Below, piece by piece: positions 9,307 to 16,816 of a DNA stretch of 23,368 nt (positions within the stretch are counted from its first letter, which is position 1; every line of letters begins with the position of its first letter). The position numbers and the translations under genes were made by a program. The notes under the pieces were generated by a model that was not told where the DNA came from, made no database searches, and was given only the letters and a program-made list of their open reading frames with translations. Origin of the DNA: Chara braunii (lineage: Eukaryota; Streptophyta; Charophyceae; Charales; Characeae); contig BFEA01000169.1 of NCBI GenBank assembly GCA_003427395.1, forward strand, positions 714,831 through 738,198. The letters are read 5' to 3'.

Positions 9307-10330
9307 GGGGGGAAGGGGCTTTCGACAGGGTTAGCAGACGAAGCGAAAGACGTTTGTGAATGCGAACACGTGGATAACTCATTTGTGAAGCATCTCCGTG
9401 TTCCGAAGTTTGACAATTGTCCTTTTCTTTTTAATGGGCTGTCAATCAGATTTTTAATATTCTTTTGGCCTTGTGTTTCGTTGGCGATCTTATTCTATGA
9501 TTATATGGTGCTGAGGATGAAGATTATGATTAGTTATGACGGCAGCGAGCGTTCTGAGCAGCCAGACCTTGTTTTGTAGTGCTTGTCCTCCTGTTCAGAC
9601 TGTTCTGTATTTTTTTTCTTTTTTTAATGACCATTCCACTTTCGTATCTCCTCACCTTTTGCCAAAGAATGCATCATCTATTAGACATGCCTTTATTTTT
9701 ATTTTATTTTGGTCCGAAAATTTGTTTCGTTCCTTGCGAGGCTGGAGAAGGCTCGTCGTCCCTCCTCAACCCAAGGTAATTGCATTGCCTTTCCTACCCC
9801 CCACCCCCCCCTCTCCCCGACTCCTGTGCCCTCACAATATTCTTTTTTTTTTTCGGATTTGGTATGTTTTGGATTTGAAAAAAAAAGCGAATTTGCCTCC
9901 TATATTTTTGTTATGGCTTAGTGGCACACTCCGCCGTTTGTCACACACATCAGTTACTGTTTCGTCACACAATTAATTTGTCACACACATCGCTAATGTT
10001 TTGTGACATCATCAAGTAATGAAATACGTAAGTCGTGAGAAAGTCGGCGTGAAAGAATTAAGAACTAGCCTTTAAAAAAAAAAAAAAAAAGGATAACTTC
10101 GGCGCAGTCACGAAAATAGTTTGAAATTGCACTTCAGGCAATCCCGCGAACACAGCACACCCCCATGAGACCCCACCTGTCCCGAAACCTAGGTTATATA
10201 CATTCACCTTTACGGGCCCTTTTGCCTCAAGTGCATTTTCAAACTCAAACCCTGACTGCGCCGTAGTTTTCTCAAAGAAGGGGTTAAAAAGTGAGTCGCG
10301 ACTACTTTGGCGCGATTTGCGTCGGGAGTC
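9306..10330. other. Intergenic stretch, no gene recognised
   Basis: T-rich. A short word, tttgtcacacacatc, recurs at about 9938 and 9977, with a related ttcgtcacaca between them. No convincing ORF or RNA gene. Confidence 0.4.
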
Positions 10331-10423
10331 GGGATTGGGACAATACAGAGAAGATTAATTAACACGGCCCTTGCGCAGTGAGTCGAGGATGACACGAACA
10401 AATTGGGAAATGGTCTAAATTTG
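10331..10423 (+). pseudogene. U6 snRNA pseudogene with internal insertion
   Basis: The segment follows U6 from the sequence before the ACAGAGA box through the 3' tail. ACAATACAGAGAAGATTA keeps the ACAGAGA box, then come a diverged AGC region, GGCCCTTGCGCA, an 8-nt insertion (GTGAGTCG), AGGATGACACG, and a tail close to GAAATGGTCTAAATTT. The 5' stem-loop is absent, and the insertion interrupts the helix-forming centre, so it cannot be functional. It lies 120 bp upstream of the retrocopy at 10544. Confidence 0.75.
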
Positions 10424-10530
10424 GAAAACAGAGAAGAGTCGTGAGCAGAGATCACGGTGAATGCATAATCCCAGGAAGGGGGGAGGGTTCTTTCCAAATT
10501 TGGAAAAAAAAGAAAAAGTTGCTAGTAGAC

Positions 10531-10668
10531 ATCAAGCTGATGGGTCCTTCGGGACATCCGTTAAAATTGGAACGATACAGAAGATTAGCATGGCCCCTGC
10601 GCAAGGATGACACGCGTAAATCGAGGAATGGTCCAAATTGAAAAAAAAAAAGGAAATCAAGCTGATGG
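10531..10668 (+). mobile_element. U6 retroposition unit with 13-bp target-site duplications
   Basis: The direct repeat atcaagctgatgg occurs at 10531-10543 and 10656-10668. The U6 copy begins at the very next base (10544), and the right repeat follows an A-rich tail (10641-10655). The arrangement of exact 5' end, 3' A tail and 13-bp flanking duplications is the hallmark of LINE-type target-primed retroposition. Confidence 0.9.
10544..10640 (+). pseudogene. Near full-length U6 snRNA retropseudogene
   Basis: Nearly the whole U6 is recognisable: the 5' stem-loop (GTCCTTCGGGACATCCG, slightly shortened), TAAAATTGGAACGATACAG, GATTAGCATGGCCCCTGCG, AAGGATGACACGC and a GGTCCAAATT tail. Two bases are missing from the invariant ACAGAGA box (ACAGAAG is read), and no plant upstream sequence element or TATA box precedes it. 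It ends in poly(A) rather than the oligo(T) of a Pol III gene. Together these mark it as a non-functional retrocopy. Confidence 0.88.
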
Positions 10669-10702
10669 AATGTCCCGGGGATGGTTTTCCTGTCAAAGGG
10701 TT

Positions 10703-10722
10703 CCCCCCCCCCCCCCCCCCCC
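10703..10722. repeat. Poly(C) tract
   Basis: A 20-nt C homopolymer. The word ttcctgtcaaaggg just before it (10687-10700) recurs at 11055-11068, next to a poly(T) insertion. Confidence 0.9.
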
Positions 10723-10757
10723 TTTTCTTTGCCTTTTTTTACCTTTCACGGTAACAG

Positions 10758-10922
10758 CCTTGAGATATCGTTATCGAGCTGACCGGCCCTAGGGGTGGTT
10801 CACAATTGCATTGTTCTAGTCGGCTTCTGTCCAGGGGGTGTGTACCAACAGTGGATCAGGTCTGTTTTTCAACAATTCAGTCCAGGGGGTGTGTACCAAC
10901 TGACCTAGGTAGGCCAGTTGGT
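10758..10922 (-). repeat. Degenerate tRNA-derived SINE-like repeat, copy 2 (truncated by gap)
   Basis: Resembles 1483-1620 (see there). It contains a 21-bp direct repeat (gtccagggggtgtgtaccaac at about 10830 and 10880) and ends in a near-perfect hairpin, ccaactgacc-taggta-ggccagttgg, at the edge of the assembly gap. The gap hides the rest. Confidence 0.4.
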
Positions 10923-10978
10923 NNNNNNNNNNNNNNNNNNNNNNNNNNNNNNNNNNNNNNNNNNNNNNNNNNNNNNNN
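10923..10978. other. Assembly gap (56 N)
   Basis: Undetermined bases. The true length and content are unknown. The flanking sequence is repetitive. Confidence 1.
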
Positions 10979-11053
10979 CTGAGGGAGGGTAAAAAGGAAA
11001 AAGTCCCGAACAGAAATCAATCACACTAAAATGCGAAGTCTCACTGAGTGTTC

Positions 11054-11103
11054 CTTCCTGTCAAAGGGTTTTTTTTTTTTTTTTTTTTTTCTTCCTGTCA
11101 AAG
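11054..11103 (-). mobile_element. Poly(A)-only insertion (minus strand) with 13-bp direct repeats
   Basis: cttcctgtcaaag occurs at 11054-11066 and again at 11091-11103, separated only by GG and a run of 22 T. This is what an extremely 5'-truncated retroposon leaves behind. Slippage-driven duplication is the alternative, but the exact 13-bp repeats match those of the U6 retrocopy 400 bp away. Confidence 0.7.
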
Positions 11104-11315
11104 TTGCGGTCATGGGATCGAGGCTTGTCCGACTGGCAGCAGATTAGGGGATAAAAACATGATGTTATTAAAAAAAAAAAAAAAAACCATAATGTTTGAA
11201 AGAAAACCTGATGACGAGTTCGACGAGCAGCTGCCAGCCAGATTCAGGTTCTAAAAATAGCAACAGATCCCTTAAATGACGGCGCAAAATTAACGACGCG
11301 GAGTAGGGCCTCGCT

Positions 11316-11584
11316 GCACTGGTACCGTATTCCCCCGAATAGAACGCACGGTCATCATAGCAGCTGTAATTGTATCGTTCCAACTTTAACAGATGTCCCG
11401 AAAGACAATTGGACCAACTTTCAGTCTAGCTGTACTGGTACCGTATTCCTCCGAATTGAACGCACGGTCATCATAGCAGCTGTAATTGGACCAACTTTCA
11501 GTCTAGGTGCACTGGTACCGTATTCCCCCGAATAGAACGCACGGTCATCATAGCAGCGGTAACTGGACCAACTTTCAGTCTAGA
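11316..11584. repeat. 77-bp minisatellite, three copies
   Basis: The unit begins actggtaccgtattcc, continues ccgaatagaacgcacggtca, and ends ggaccaactttcagtctag. Copies start at about 11318, 11434 and 11511. The first is 39 bp longer than the period because it carries the U6 fragment at 11371-11406. A fourth diverged version forms the arms of the foldback at 11670-11784. Confidence 0.88.
11371..11406 (-). pseudogene. U6 snRNA 5' fragment inside a minisatellite unit
   Basis: On the minus strand, GTCTTTCGGGACATCTGTTA is followed by AAGTTGGAACGATACA, closely matching U6 nt 1 to about 36. The ACAGAGA box and everything downstream are missing. Its flanks share aattg at both ends, and the other two minisatellite copies lack it. 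Confidence 0.75.
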
Positions 11585-11669
11585 TACAGAGGAAAAAAAA
11601 GACCTTGCGTTTATTCCACCCGTGTAAGAATGGCGATAATTGCGAAGTGTAAGAATGACGAGTAACGCG

Positions 11670-11784
11670 GCTACCGTCTTCACCCGAATAGAACGCCGTT
11701 CATTATTAGAGCTGTATATGCTGCAACTTTCAGTCCAGATACGGCGATAATTACCGGGCGTTCTATTCGATTGAAGACGGTAGC
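11670..11784. mobile_element. MITE-like foldback element
   Basis: The left arm gctaccgtcttcacccgaat plus agaacgcc (11670-11697) is complementary to 11756-11784 with few mismatches, giving a 115-bp foldback with a 58-bp centre. The arms contain the same .accgt.ttc..ccgaatagaacgc motif as the 77-bp minisatellite, so the two are related. No coding capacity. Confidence 0.75.
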
Positions 11785-11957
11785 TCCGTTGATACACGCG
11801 TGAACTGTTGAAATACAGAGCCGATTTCGAATCCAGATGCAACCAGATGACTAGAATAAAATATTTTCTGAATCACTTGGAACCGGCGAGTTCAATTATG
11901 ATATCTCAAGGTCATCACCCGAAAAAAAAAAAAAAAAAAAAAAGGCTGAATGGTGAG

Positions 11958-11980
11958 TGTATCATTCCAGTTTTAACGGA
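11958..11980 (-). pseudogene. Short U6-like fragment
   Basis: On the minus strand, TCCGTTAAAACTGGAATGAT followed by ACA resembles U6 nt 16 to about 40. It is short, so it is supported mainly by the neighbouring U6 fragments. Confidence 0.35.
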
Positions 11981-12053
11981 AAAATGGAAAGTAAATGGTT
12001 GAGTGTATCGCTGCTCACCTTTTGGCGAGTAGTGGAGCGAGGCACTTAGGCCG

Positions 12054-12209
12054 AGGTCCCACTAGCAAAGAGGATTGGATTAAGCGCCTGAATCTGGATG
12101 TGTTTGATGAGGAGATGCAGAAACGATGATCAATCTGGGCTTGCTGCACCTCTCCACAAACACGTCCAGATTCAGACTTTCAATTCAATTCTACTTGTTA
12201 GTGGGACCT
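12054..12209. mobile_element. MITE-like foldback element, 156 bp
   Basis: The arms aggtcccactarcaa... (12054 to about 12106) and ...cttgttagtgggacct (about 12157-12209) are complementary over roughly 50 bp with scattered mismatches. No ORF and no clear target duplication. It is unrelated in sequence to the other foldbacks here. Confidence 0.82.
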
Positions 12210-12358
12210 CCCACTTGAACCTCCAGAAGGGTCTACACGACATTTAACTATCGGGCCATTTTTTCGAATACGGAATTTTATTGAAGATTTCAAAAACAAA
12301 TCACCCCTTAGAATATCTTTGTTTAGGAAATGTTTCTGGTCGGACGAGTTTGAGAGAA

Positions 12359-12490
12359 CCGTAGGCACCGGGCAGTTCTGTTTGTGACGATATATTATTA
12401 TAACAGGTTTGTCACAGCCCCTCGTTTGTTGTCCTCTTCTCTCTCTCTGCCTACGGTTTACCGGGCAGTTCTGTTTGTGACGATATATAT
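12359..12490 (+). repeat. Partial tandem copies of the hammerhead-associated repeat, core missing
   Basis: The 3' end of one unit (gtaggcaccgggcagttctg, then tttgtgacgatat) is followed by a second, fuller unit (tttgtcacagcccctcgttt ... ccgggcagttctgtttgtga). The period is 93 bp against 122 bp in the array at 20841, because about 29 bp containing the hammerhead-like core are absent. Both units end in AT-rich runs. Confidence 0.75.
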
Positions 12491-12496
12491 TTATAT

Positions 12497-13355
12497 ATGC
12501 GCTCTGATTCACAATGTGACAATATATATATATCAGTGATGATGTCCTTACCTTTGGTTGTCTGCCACCATCGCCAGCTTGTTATGGTCTTGAATGGAAG
12601 GAGACGACTGCTGCTGATGGTTCCTGCACTTTTTTAGGCGCGAAACTGCAGACACGAACAGATGAATCTCTCCGATTGAGTGTGTTTGATAAGACTGTTG
12701 CATGGGATTTTCCTCTCATACGATACCCTAGTGCAACGTCAAACATTCCATCTCATCAGCCTGCAGGTGTGTTCACTGGCCAGCTTACGCGGTTTGAGCA
12801 GATTTGTGACAATTGGCATGATTTCAGAACGGCAGCAACTATATATTGACGCAGAACTGTTGACAAAGAGCGCAAACACGTGAAGTACAAGAAGAAAAAA
12901 GATGAGCGAAGAAAAGAAAAAAGTGAAAGGATAGGCAGGCAAAGTGACTGACAAACCAGAAAGAAACAAAACAACGTCTTCTTCTTCTTTGTTTTAGTGT
13001 ATTCTTATTTCTTTGTCTTTTATAATTTTTTCTACACTGAACAAAGGATAAAAATAAAAAAAAACAAAGACACATTGAAATCATTCCATTTCTGTGTTCT
13101 CAACTCCTCCACTGCGCCTCTCACGTACAAGGCTCGCCACGTGGACGAAGTTGAGCGCGAGCTGCCACCATCACTGTGTTGCCTTAACAACCCACTTGCA
13201 CACTGTGGCAAATGAGGCAGGGTAAAGGGAGAGAGGTGGTAAACACAACAAGGAAGAGAGGGGCAGAAAAGCAAAACCGCTAGGCCAAGGGAAGGCCACA
13301 CAACTTCTTCTTTTCTTTTACTGTATTCTTCTTTCTTTCACAGTTTTGCAGTTTT
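12497..13355. other. Intergenic stretch, no gene recognised
   Basis: No supported gene. A gatatatatat run near 12520-12530 is probably the AT tail linked to the repeat just upstream. The acgtcttctt-type words near 12976 and 13480 recur, hinting at old duplication. Confidence 0.4.
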
Positions 13356-13470
13356 GGTGAAGGGTCTACCACGTTTGCTTTTCGGCACACCTGCACTTCC
13401 TTCTTTACTTTTTATTCTCATTTTCATTTCACACTTCTGACTTTTTCTTCGAGGGTGTAGACCCTTCACC
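13356..13470. repeat. Inverted repeat, ~16-bp arms
   Basis: ggtgaagggtctacc (13356-13370) is complementary to ggtgtagacccttcacc (13454-13470) with one mismatch region. A third, direct copy of the left arm (gctgaagggtctcccac) appears near 13619. Confidence 0.7.
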
Positions 13471-13508
13471 TAAACGTCTTCTGACGTCTTCTGACTTTTT
13501 CTTTGACC

Positions 13509-13579
13509 TACTTTGTTTGTACCCTGCTAGTTAGTTTGTACCCTGTTTGTACCCTGCAGGGTAGGGTACAAACAAAGTA
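13509..13579. repeat. Perfect 17-bp inverted repeat with internal gtaccct repeats
   Basis: tactttgtttgtaccct (13509-13525) is exactly complementary to 13563-13579. The loop carries two further tttgtaccctg words, so alternative hairpins are possible. There is no U tract, and a terminator role is not implied in a eukaryote. Confidence 0.85.
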
Positions 13580-13788
13580 AAATGACACAAACGTCTTCTT
13601 TCTTTTAGGTGCAGGTGCGCTGAAGGGTCTCCCACTTTTGTACTCTCTATCATAAGGATGCGGGCGATGGTAGCAGCCCTCGCGCCGATCTATAGGACGA
13701 AGACGATTCAGGCAAGCAGCCTCGTCACAGCAGGAGCCAGGACGGCTTGCATCAACCGTACCTCTGAAGCATCCATGTCGGTTGGAGG

Positions 13789-14361
13789 TCATGACGATTG
13801 TGGGGCGTTCACCGTCACAGTTAAGTGCACGTTCTCGCTATAGCGCCCGCAGGCACAGATAGGACATTCTGCATCTGGATGTAGAGAATGTTCACACTCC
13901 GGATATGGGTGGCATCCCTGCAGACAGCGGGCCCGAAAAATAATATAGTTGTAGTGACGTTGACAAAGTCGATGCTTTCCACAGCCAAGTGTAACTGTGT
14001 CCGTGGCCCAACAAAGGAGGTCACAAACGGTTAGTGCAGCATGTGGGGGAATAAGGACTGAAGCAGGCACGGTGACAGACACGGAGGTAGGCACGGAGAC
14101 AGACACAGAGACGGGGCACGGAGACAGGTGCGAAGGCAGGCACAGGGATAGGCGCAGAGGCGGGCACAGAAGTACACAAGGTACCCATAGGGTCAATAAC
14201 CCGGAAGGAGACAGACGTAGAAACAGGCACGGAGACAGGTGCGGAGGCAGGCACAGAGACGGGCGCAGAGGCAGGCACGGAAGCACACGAGGTACCCATA
14301 GGTTCAATAACCTGGAACAGTTGCAAATTAGGGTAATTAGGCTTGAGATCGCAGATGGCAA
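13789..14361 (-). CDS. Possible gene fragment with a RING-like zinc-binding domain (frameshifted)
   Basis: Reading leftward, the last third of this frame has Cys and His in a RING-type order: CDLLC, nine residues, CGKHRLC, QRH, then about 29 residues and CPIC (roughly nt 14035-13850). RING domains bind two zinc ions and usually act in E3 ubiquitin ligases. One deviation is x3 rather than x2 in the first Cys pair. Upstream, a different minus frame (to about 14310) carries an in-frame 111-bp duplication with conservative changes (VIEPMGTSC / VIDPMGTLC) and Ser-Pro-Val-rich repeats. Removing one base from the GGGG run at 14113-14116 would join that frame to the RING frame. An assembly error, a pseudogene, or an intron could explain this. 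A cag at the end of a pyrimidine-rich stretch just before GTTATTGAACC looks like a splice acceptor. The true ends are unknown. Confidence 0.4.
   Translation of the reverse strand: MPSAISSLITLICNCSRLLNLWVPRVLPCLPLRPSLCLPPHLSPCLFLRLSPSGLLTLWVPCVLLCPPLRLSLCLPSHLSPCPVSVSVSVPTSVSVTVPASVLIPPHAALTVCDLLCWATDTVTLGCGKHRLCQRHYNYIIFRARCLQGCHPYPECEHSLHPDAECPICACGRYSENVHLTVTVNAPQSS
14060..14320. repeat. Minisatellite of ~12-bp GGCACRGAGACR units and 111-bp higher-order repeat
   Basis: Short ggcacggagacag-type units recur many times. A longer unit containing gtacccatagggtcaataac is repeated with a 111-bp period (14181 and 14292). The period is divisible by three, as expected if it evolved within a coding frame. 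Confidence 0.85.
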
Positions 14362-14369
14362 TAATAGTA

Positions 14370-14475
14370 GTTAAACAGAGCTTCCCTGTAAACCGTAGGC
14401 AGAGAGGGACAAGAGGGAGGAGAGGACAAAAAACGAGGGTTTGTGACAAACTGTTTCGTCTGAGTTTCGCCGAGT
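14370..14475 (-). repeat. Degenerate copy of the hammerhead-associated repeat
   Basis: The minus strand reads ACTCGGCGAAACTCAGACGA, AACAGTTTGTCACA, CCCTCGTTTTTTGTCCTC and CTCTCTGCCTACGGTTTAC, matching the units at 20841 and 20963 with substitutions and small indels. The CTGATGAG core has decayed to a GTTTGA-type sequence, so no ribozyme would form. Confidence 0.75.
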
Positions 14476-14973
14476 CAAACGGAGGCTGACACCTCCAGCC
14501 TCAATAAGGAAAACGCGCTTGTAATTGCCAAGAACATAAGATCACGTATACAGACGTGGCATTTTATAATGACTTTGCCAGATCACGCAAATTCCGTTCT
14601 CGTACTATTTGAGCCTGGAATTGACAAAGGGAGGATGTGCAGGTAAATATATAATTGTGTTGTTTTTTTGTTTAATCTCTCCAATGGACCACTAGGACCA
14701 GATACGGAACAGATCAGAACACACATACTACACTTGATCTTTCTTTTTAGCCAAAAAGGCCGAGACAGGTAATGCAGGTGTATATAATTGTCAGGATATG
14801 ATACCAATACGTTAGGTGCGTAGAAATATGTACATATAAAATATAATATTCTGTTTTGCCTGTGAAAATCTCTGCGATATGCCAAGGTTGATATTATGAT
14901 GCAAATGCATCGGGATCTCTGGGACGAGCAGTCGTTTGTCTGCTACATAATTTTGACCGTGTACTGCTCACCG
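14476..14973. other. Intergenic stretch, no gene recognised
   Basis: No recognisable gene or RNA. A minus-strand frame of 100 codons at 14583-14885 has no family resemblance I can name. Confidence 0.4.
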
Positions 14974-15096
14974 AGGGCATACTCACAGCAGGACTTTTTT
15001 ACTTACTTCTCGGGCGGAATTCTGGCCAGATACATGCAGGCCCGGCTGTAAATGCGGTCAGTTACAGCAAAGATAGCCCTAGTGTGAGTACGCCCT
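14974..15096. mobile_element. MITE-like element, family B copy 1
   Basis: The left terminus agggcatactcac is complementary to the right terminus gtgagtacgccct (one mismatch). Pairing extends inward on the right to ccctagtgtgag. Total length is 123 bp, with no ORF. The same termini bound a shorter copy at 16184-16265. Confidence 0.75.
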
Positions 15097-15220
15097 GAAG
15101 GTCCTTTCTTCCACTCCGCAGTTTTCTCGTCCGTCATTGCACTCCCCCCCCCCTCCGCCCTTTGTCGCCCTCTCTCTTTTATGTTTCGGATTCTTTTTTT
15201 TGAGGGGGGGGAGCGCGGAT

Positions 15221-15273
15221 GAAGAGGAGATTGATTGACATGGCCCCTGCACAAGGATGACACATCAAAATTT
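15221..15273 (+). pseudogene. U6 snRNA central fragment
   Basis: CATGGCCCCTGCACAAGGAT followed by GACACATCAAAATTT corresponds to the U6 central domain, with one substitution in GCGCAAGG. The preceding gaagaggagattgattga is a distorted version of the ACAGAGAAGATTAG region. It is flanked on both sides by similar T-run/G-run/gagcgcg segments (about 15193-15218 and 15329-15355). Confidence 0.6.
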
Positions 15274-15285
15274 GGAGGCCACAAC

Positions 15286-16022
15286 AAAAAATGACCACCT
15301 GTCAGTCGAACTGGATTCCAATTGTGCTTTTTTTTTTGGGGGGGGGGGAGCGCGCTCTCTGTATCATTTTGCTTTGCCTTCTTGTAACGGAGGAACACTC
15401 CTCTCATTTTTCTTGTTTTTCTTTTTCCCTTCTCTGTTTGGGATTCTCCACCTCCTCCTCCTCCTCCTCGGCTTCTCCTTCCTCCACGTTTGTAGTTTTC
15501 CTGGTCTTTGTACGTTTGTCTTCATGCCCGGCGTCATTCAACCCCTTTTATTATTTTCTCCTTTGATCTCCCCATCCATGCCAGCCTCTGTGCCTGCTCT
15601 GTCGTCTTCTATCCTGCCCTCTTATGTTCTCCTTCATTTTACGTCTTTCTATGCAAATCATGACTTCTCCTTTTCCTCCTCCTCCTCCTCCCTCTCCTCT
15701 TCTCATCCTCCAATTGCTTCTTGGTATTCGTCCTACTTCTCACCGTGTCTTTTGGTGGCTATAAGCGGCAGCATCTCCAGCAAGATGGTTTATATGCGCC
15801 CAGCAAACGAAAAACGGATTAAAGAATAGGAAAAGGCAAAAAAAGAAGACGGAAAAGAGAAAGAAAACAACGAGGGTGTGTTGCGTTCTCTTCTGTTCCA
15901 TTTGTTCCCTTTGTCTCCACAAAGCTCTCACCCTTAAAATGATGGTTCTGTCAAAATGCCCTCAAAATGATCTCCTCAATTTGTACCAAGTACTCCTGTG
16001 ACAATGTGTGTTCATTTATAGT
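15286..16022. other. Pyrimidine-rich intergenic stretch
   Basis: CTC/TCC-type runs occur near 15450-15475 and 15670-15700. Ser/Phe/Leu-rich frames across it (up to 190 codons, 15257-15829, +) reflect composition. No domain is seen. Confidence 0.4.
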
Positions 16023-16081
16023 ACCATTTCGTTGCAGAAAAAAAAAAGAAGAAGAAAAAAAAAAACACCATTTCGTTGCAG
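16023..16081 (+). mobile_element. Poly(A)-only insertion with 15-bp direct repeats
   Basis: accatttcgttgcag occurs at 16023-16037 and again at 16067-16081. Only an A-rich tract of 29 nt with a few G and one C lies between. This fits target-site duplication around a retroposon reduced to its tail. Confidence 0.75.
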
Positions 16082-16183
16082 CAATGGGAACATGCTTGAT
16101 GGTGCGCGGATTTCTGTATTGCATGTGGGTTCGATCGACTTAGGAAAGAGAACTTCTTGTGGGTGCCGAAGTTGTGTTTTCTT

Positions 16184-16265
16184 AGGGCATACTCACACTG
16201 GGACTGTTTTTTTTTCTAAATGAATCAGGGCGGACGTCTGGGTCATTCCTAGTGTGAGTACATGC
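16184..16265. mobile_element. MITE-like element, family B copy 2 (internally deleted)
   Basis: agggcatactcacactggga at the left and cctagtgtgagtacatgc at the right are inverted and match the termini at 14974-15096. It is about 40 bp shorter than copy 1. A T run sits near the left arm. Confidence 0.72.
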
Positions 16266-16508
16266 GTAATAGCGTATTCACATTTCTCACCGAATCTGGT
16301 CACTTCCATCCTTCTCACAGGCTCTCTTAACAGCACAGCATTGTCAATTGAAGAAGGGGTGATCTTAATCTTCATATCCCCTTCCTCCCGCCCCCTCTCG
16401 TCAACGGTCATCCATCTTTGCAAGAGTTCATCGCATAGGGATCGTCGAAGAAATCAGAAATAGAAATCTCCGTGCAATGGGTACCATGGATGTAATAAAG
16501 GGAAAACG
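16266..16508. other. Intergenic stretch
   Basis: Nothing recognised. Confidence 0.35.
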
Positions 16509-16816
16509 CCATTTACCTAGGCTACCAGAGTGGGCCGGGACCACTTACTTGCCCGGCCGGCTCAAAAAAACTATAAAAAATAATAACAATATAAAATGTT
16601 TTTTTATTTTTTATTTTAGATTTGGTAAAGAATTTCGATATGACCCTGAGGCAAAAGTTGTTCAGTTTATTTTTCTGCACAACATAGTTTTTTTTTTCGG
16701 AGTTTTTGGATTTTTATTTCTTTTTTTTGGGACCTTCCCCTGGTCCTTGCACTGCCGGGCCGCCCGGGAAAACAGGGCGACCCGGGCGGCCCGGCAGGTA
16801 GCCTAGCCATTTACAG
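16509..16816. mobile_element. Possible foldback element with strong GC hairpin
   Basis: cctaggctacc (16516-16526) is inverted as ggtagcctag (16798-16807), and ccatttac occurs at both ends. The interior is AT-rich except for a perfect hairpin at 16752-16797: a 17-bp stem (ctgccgggccgcccggg and its complement) with a 12-nt loop. A second gggccggg/cccggcc pair lies near 16535-16557. It could be a non-autonomous transposon. Confidence 0.5.

Larger units (their letters stand above)
11305..12050. mobile_element. Possible larger element bounded by family A termini
   Basis: The left edge agggcctcgctgcact (11305-11320) is the family A terminus seen at 3705. An inverted, slightly diverged copy (agtggagcgaggcactta) lies at about 12031-12048. 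The ~745 bp between contain a 77-bp minisatellite, a foldback, U6 fragments and a poly(A) run, but no ORF. It may be a non-autonomous relative of the family A elements, or chance juxtaposition of two fragments. Confidence 0.35.

Noticed and set aside
10379-10386. An intron inside U6 (8-nt GTGAGTCG insertion beginning with a donor-like GTGAGT)
   Set aside because: Far too short to be spliced. The similar gtgagtcg at about 10289 suggests a local duplication.
10544-10640. Functional U6 snRNA gene
   Set aside because: Two bases are missing from the ACAGAGA box, the tail is poly(A), and no upstream sequence element or TATA box is present.
15257-15829. 190-codon plus-strand frame rich in Ser, Leu and Phe
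   Set aside because: Generated by CTC/TCC/TTC runs. It starts in a U6 fragment and has no domain.
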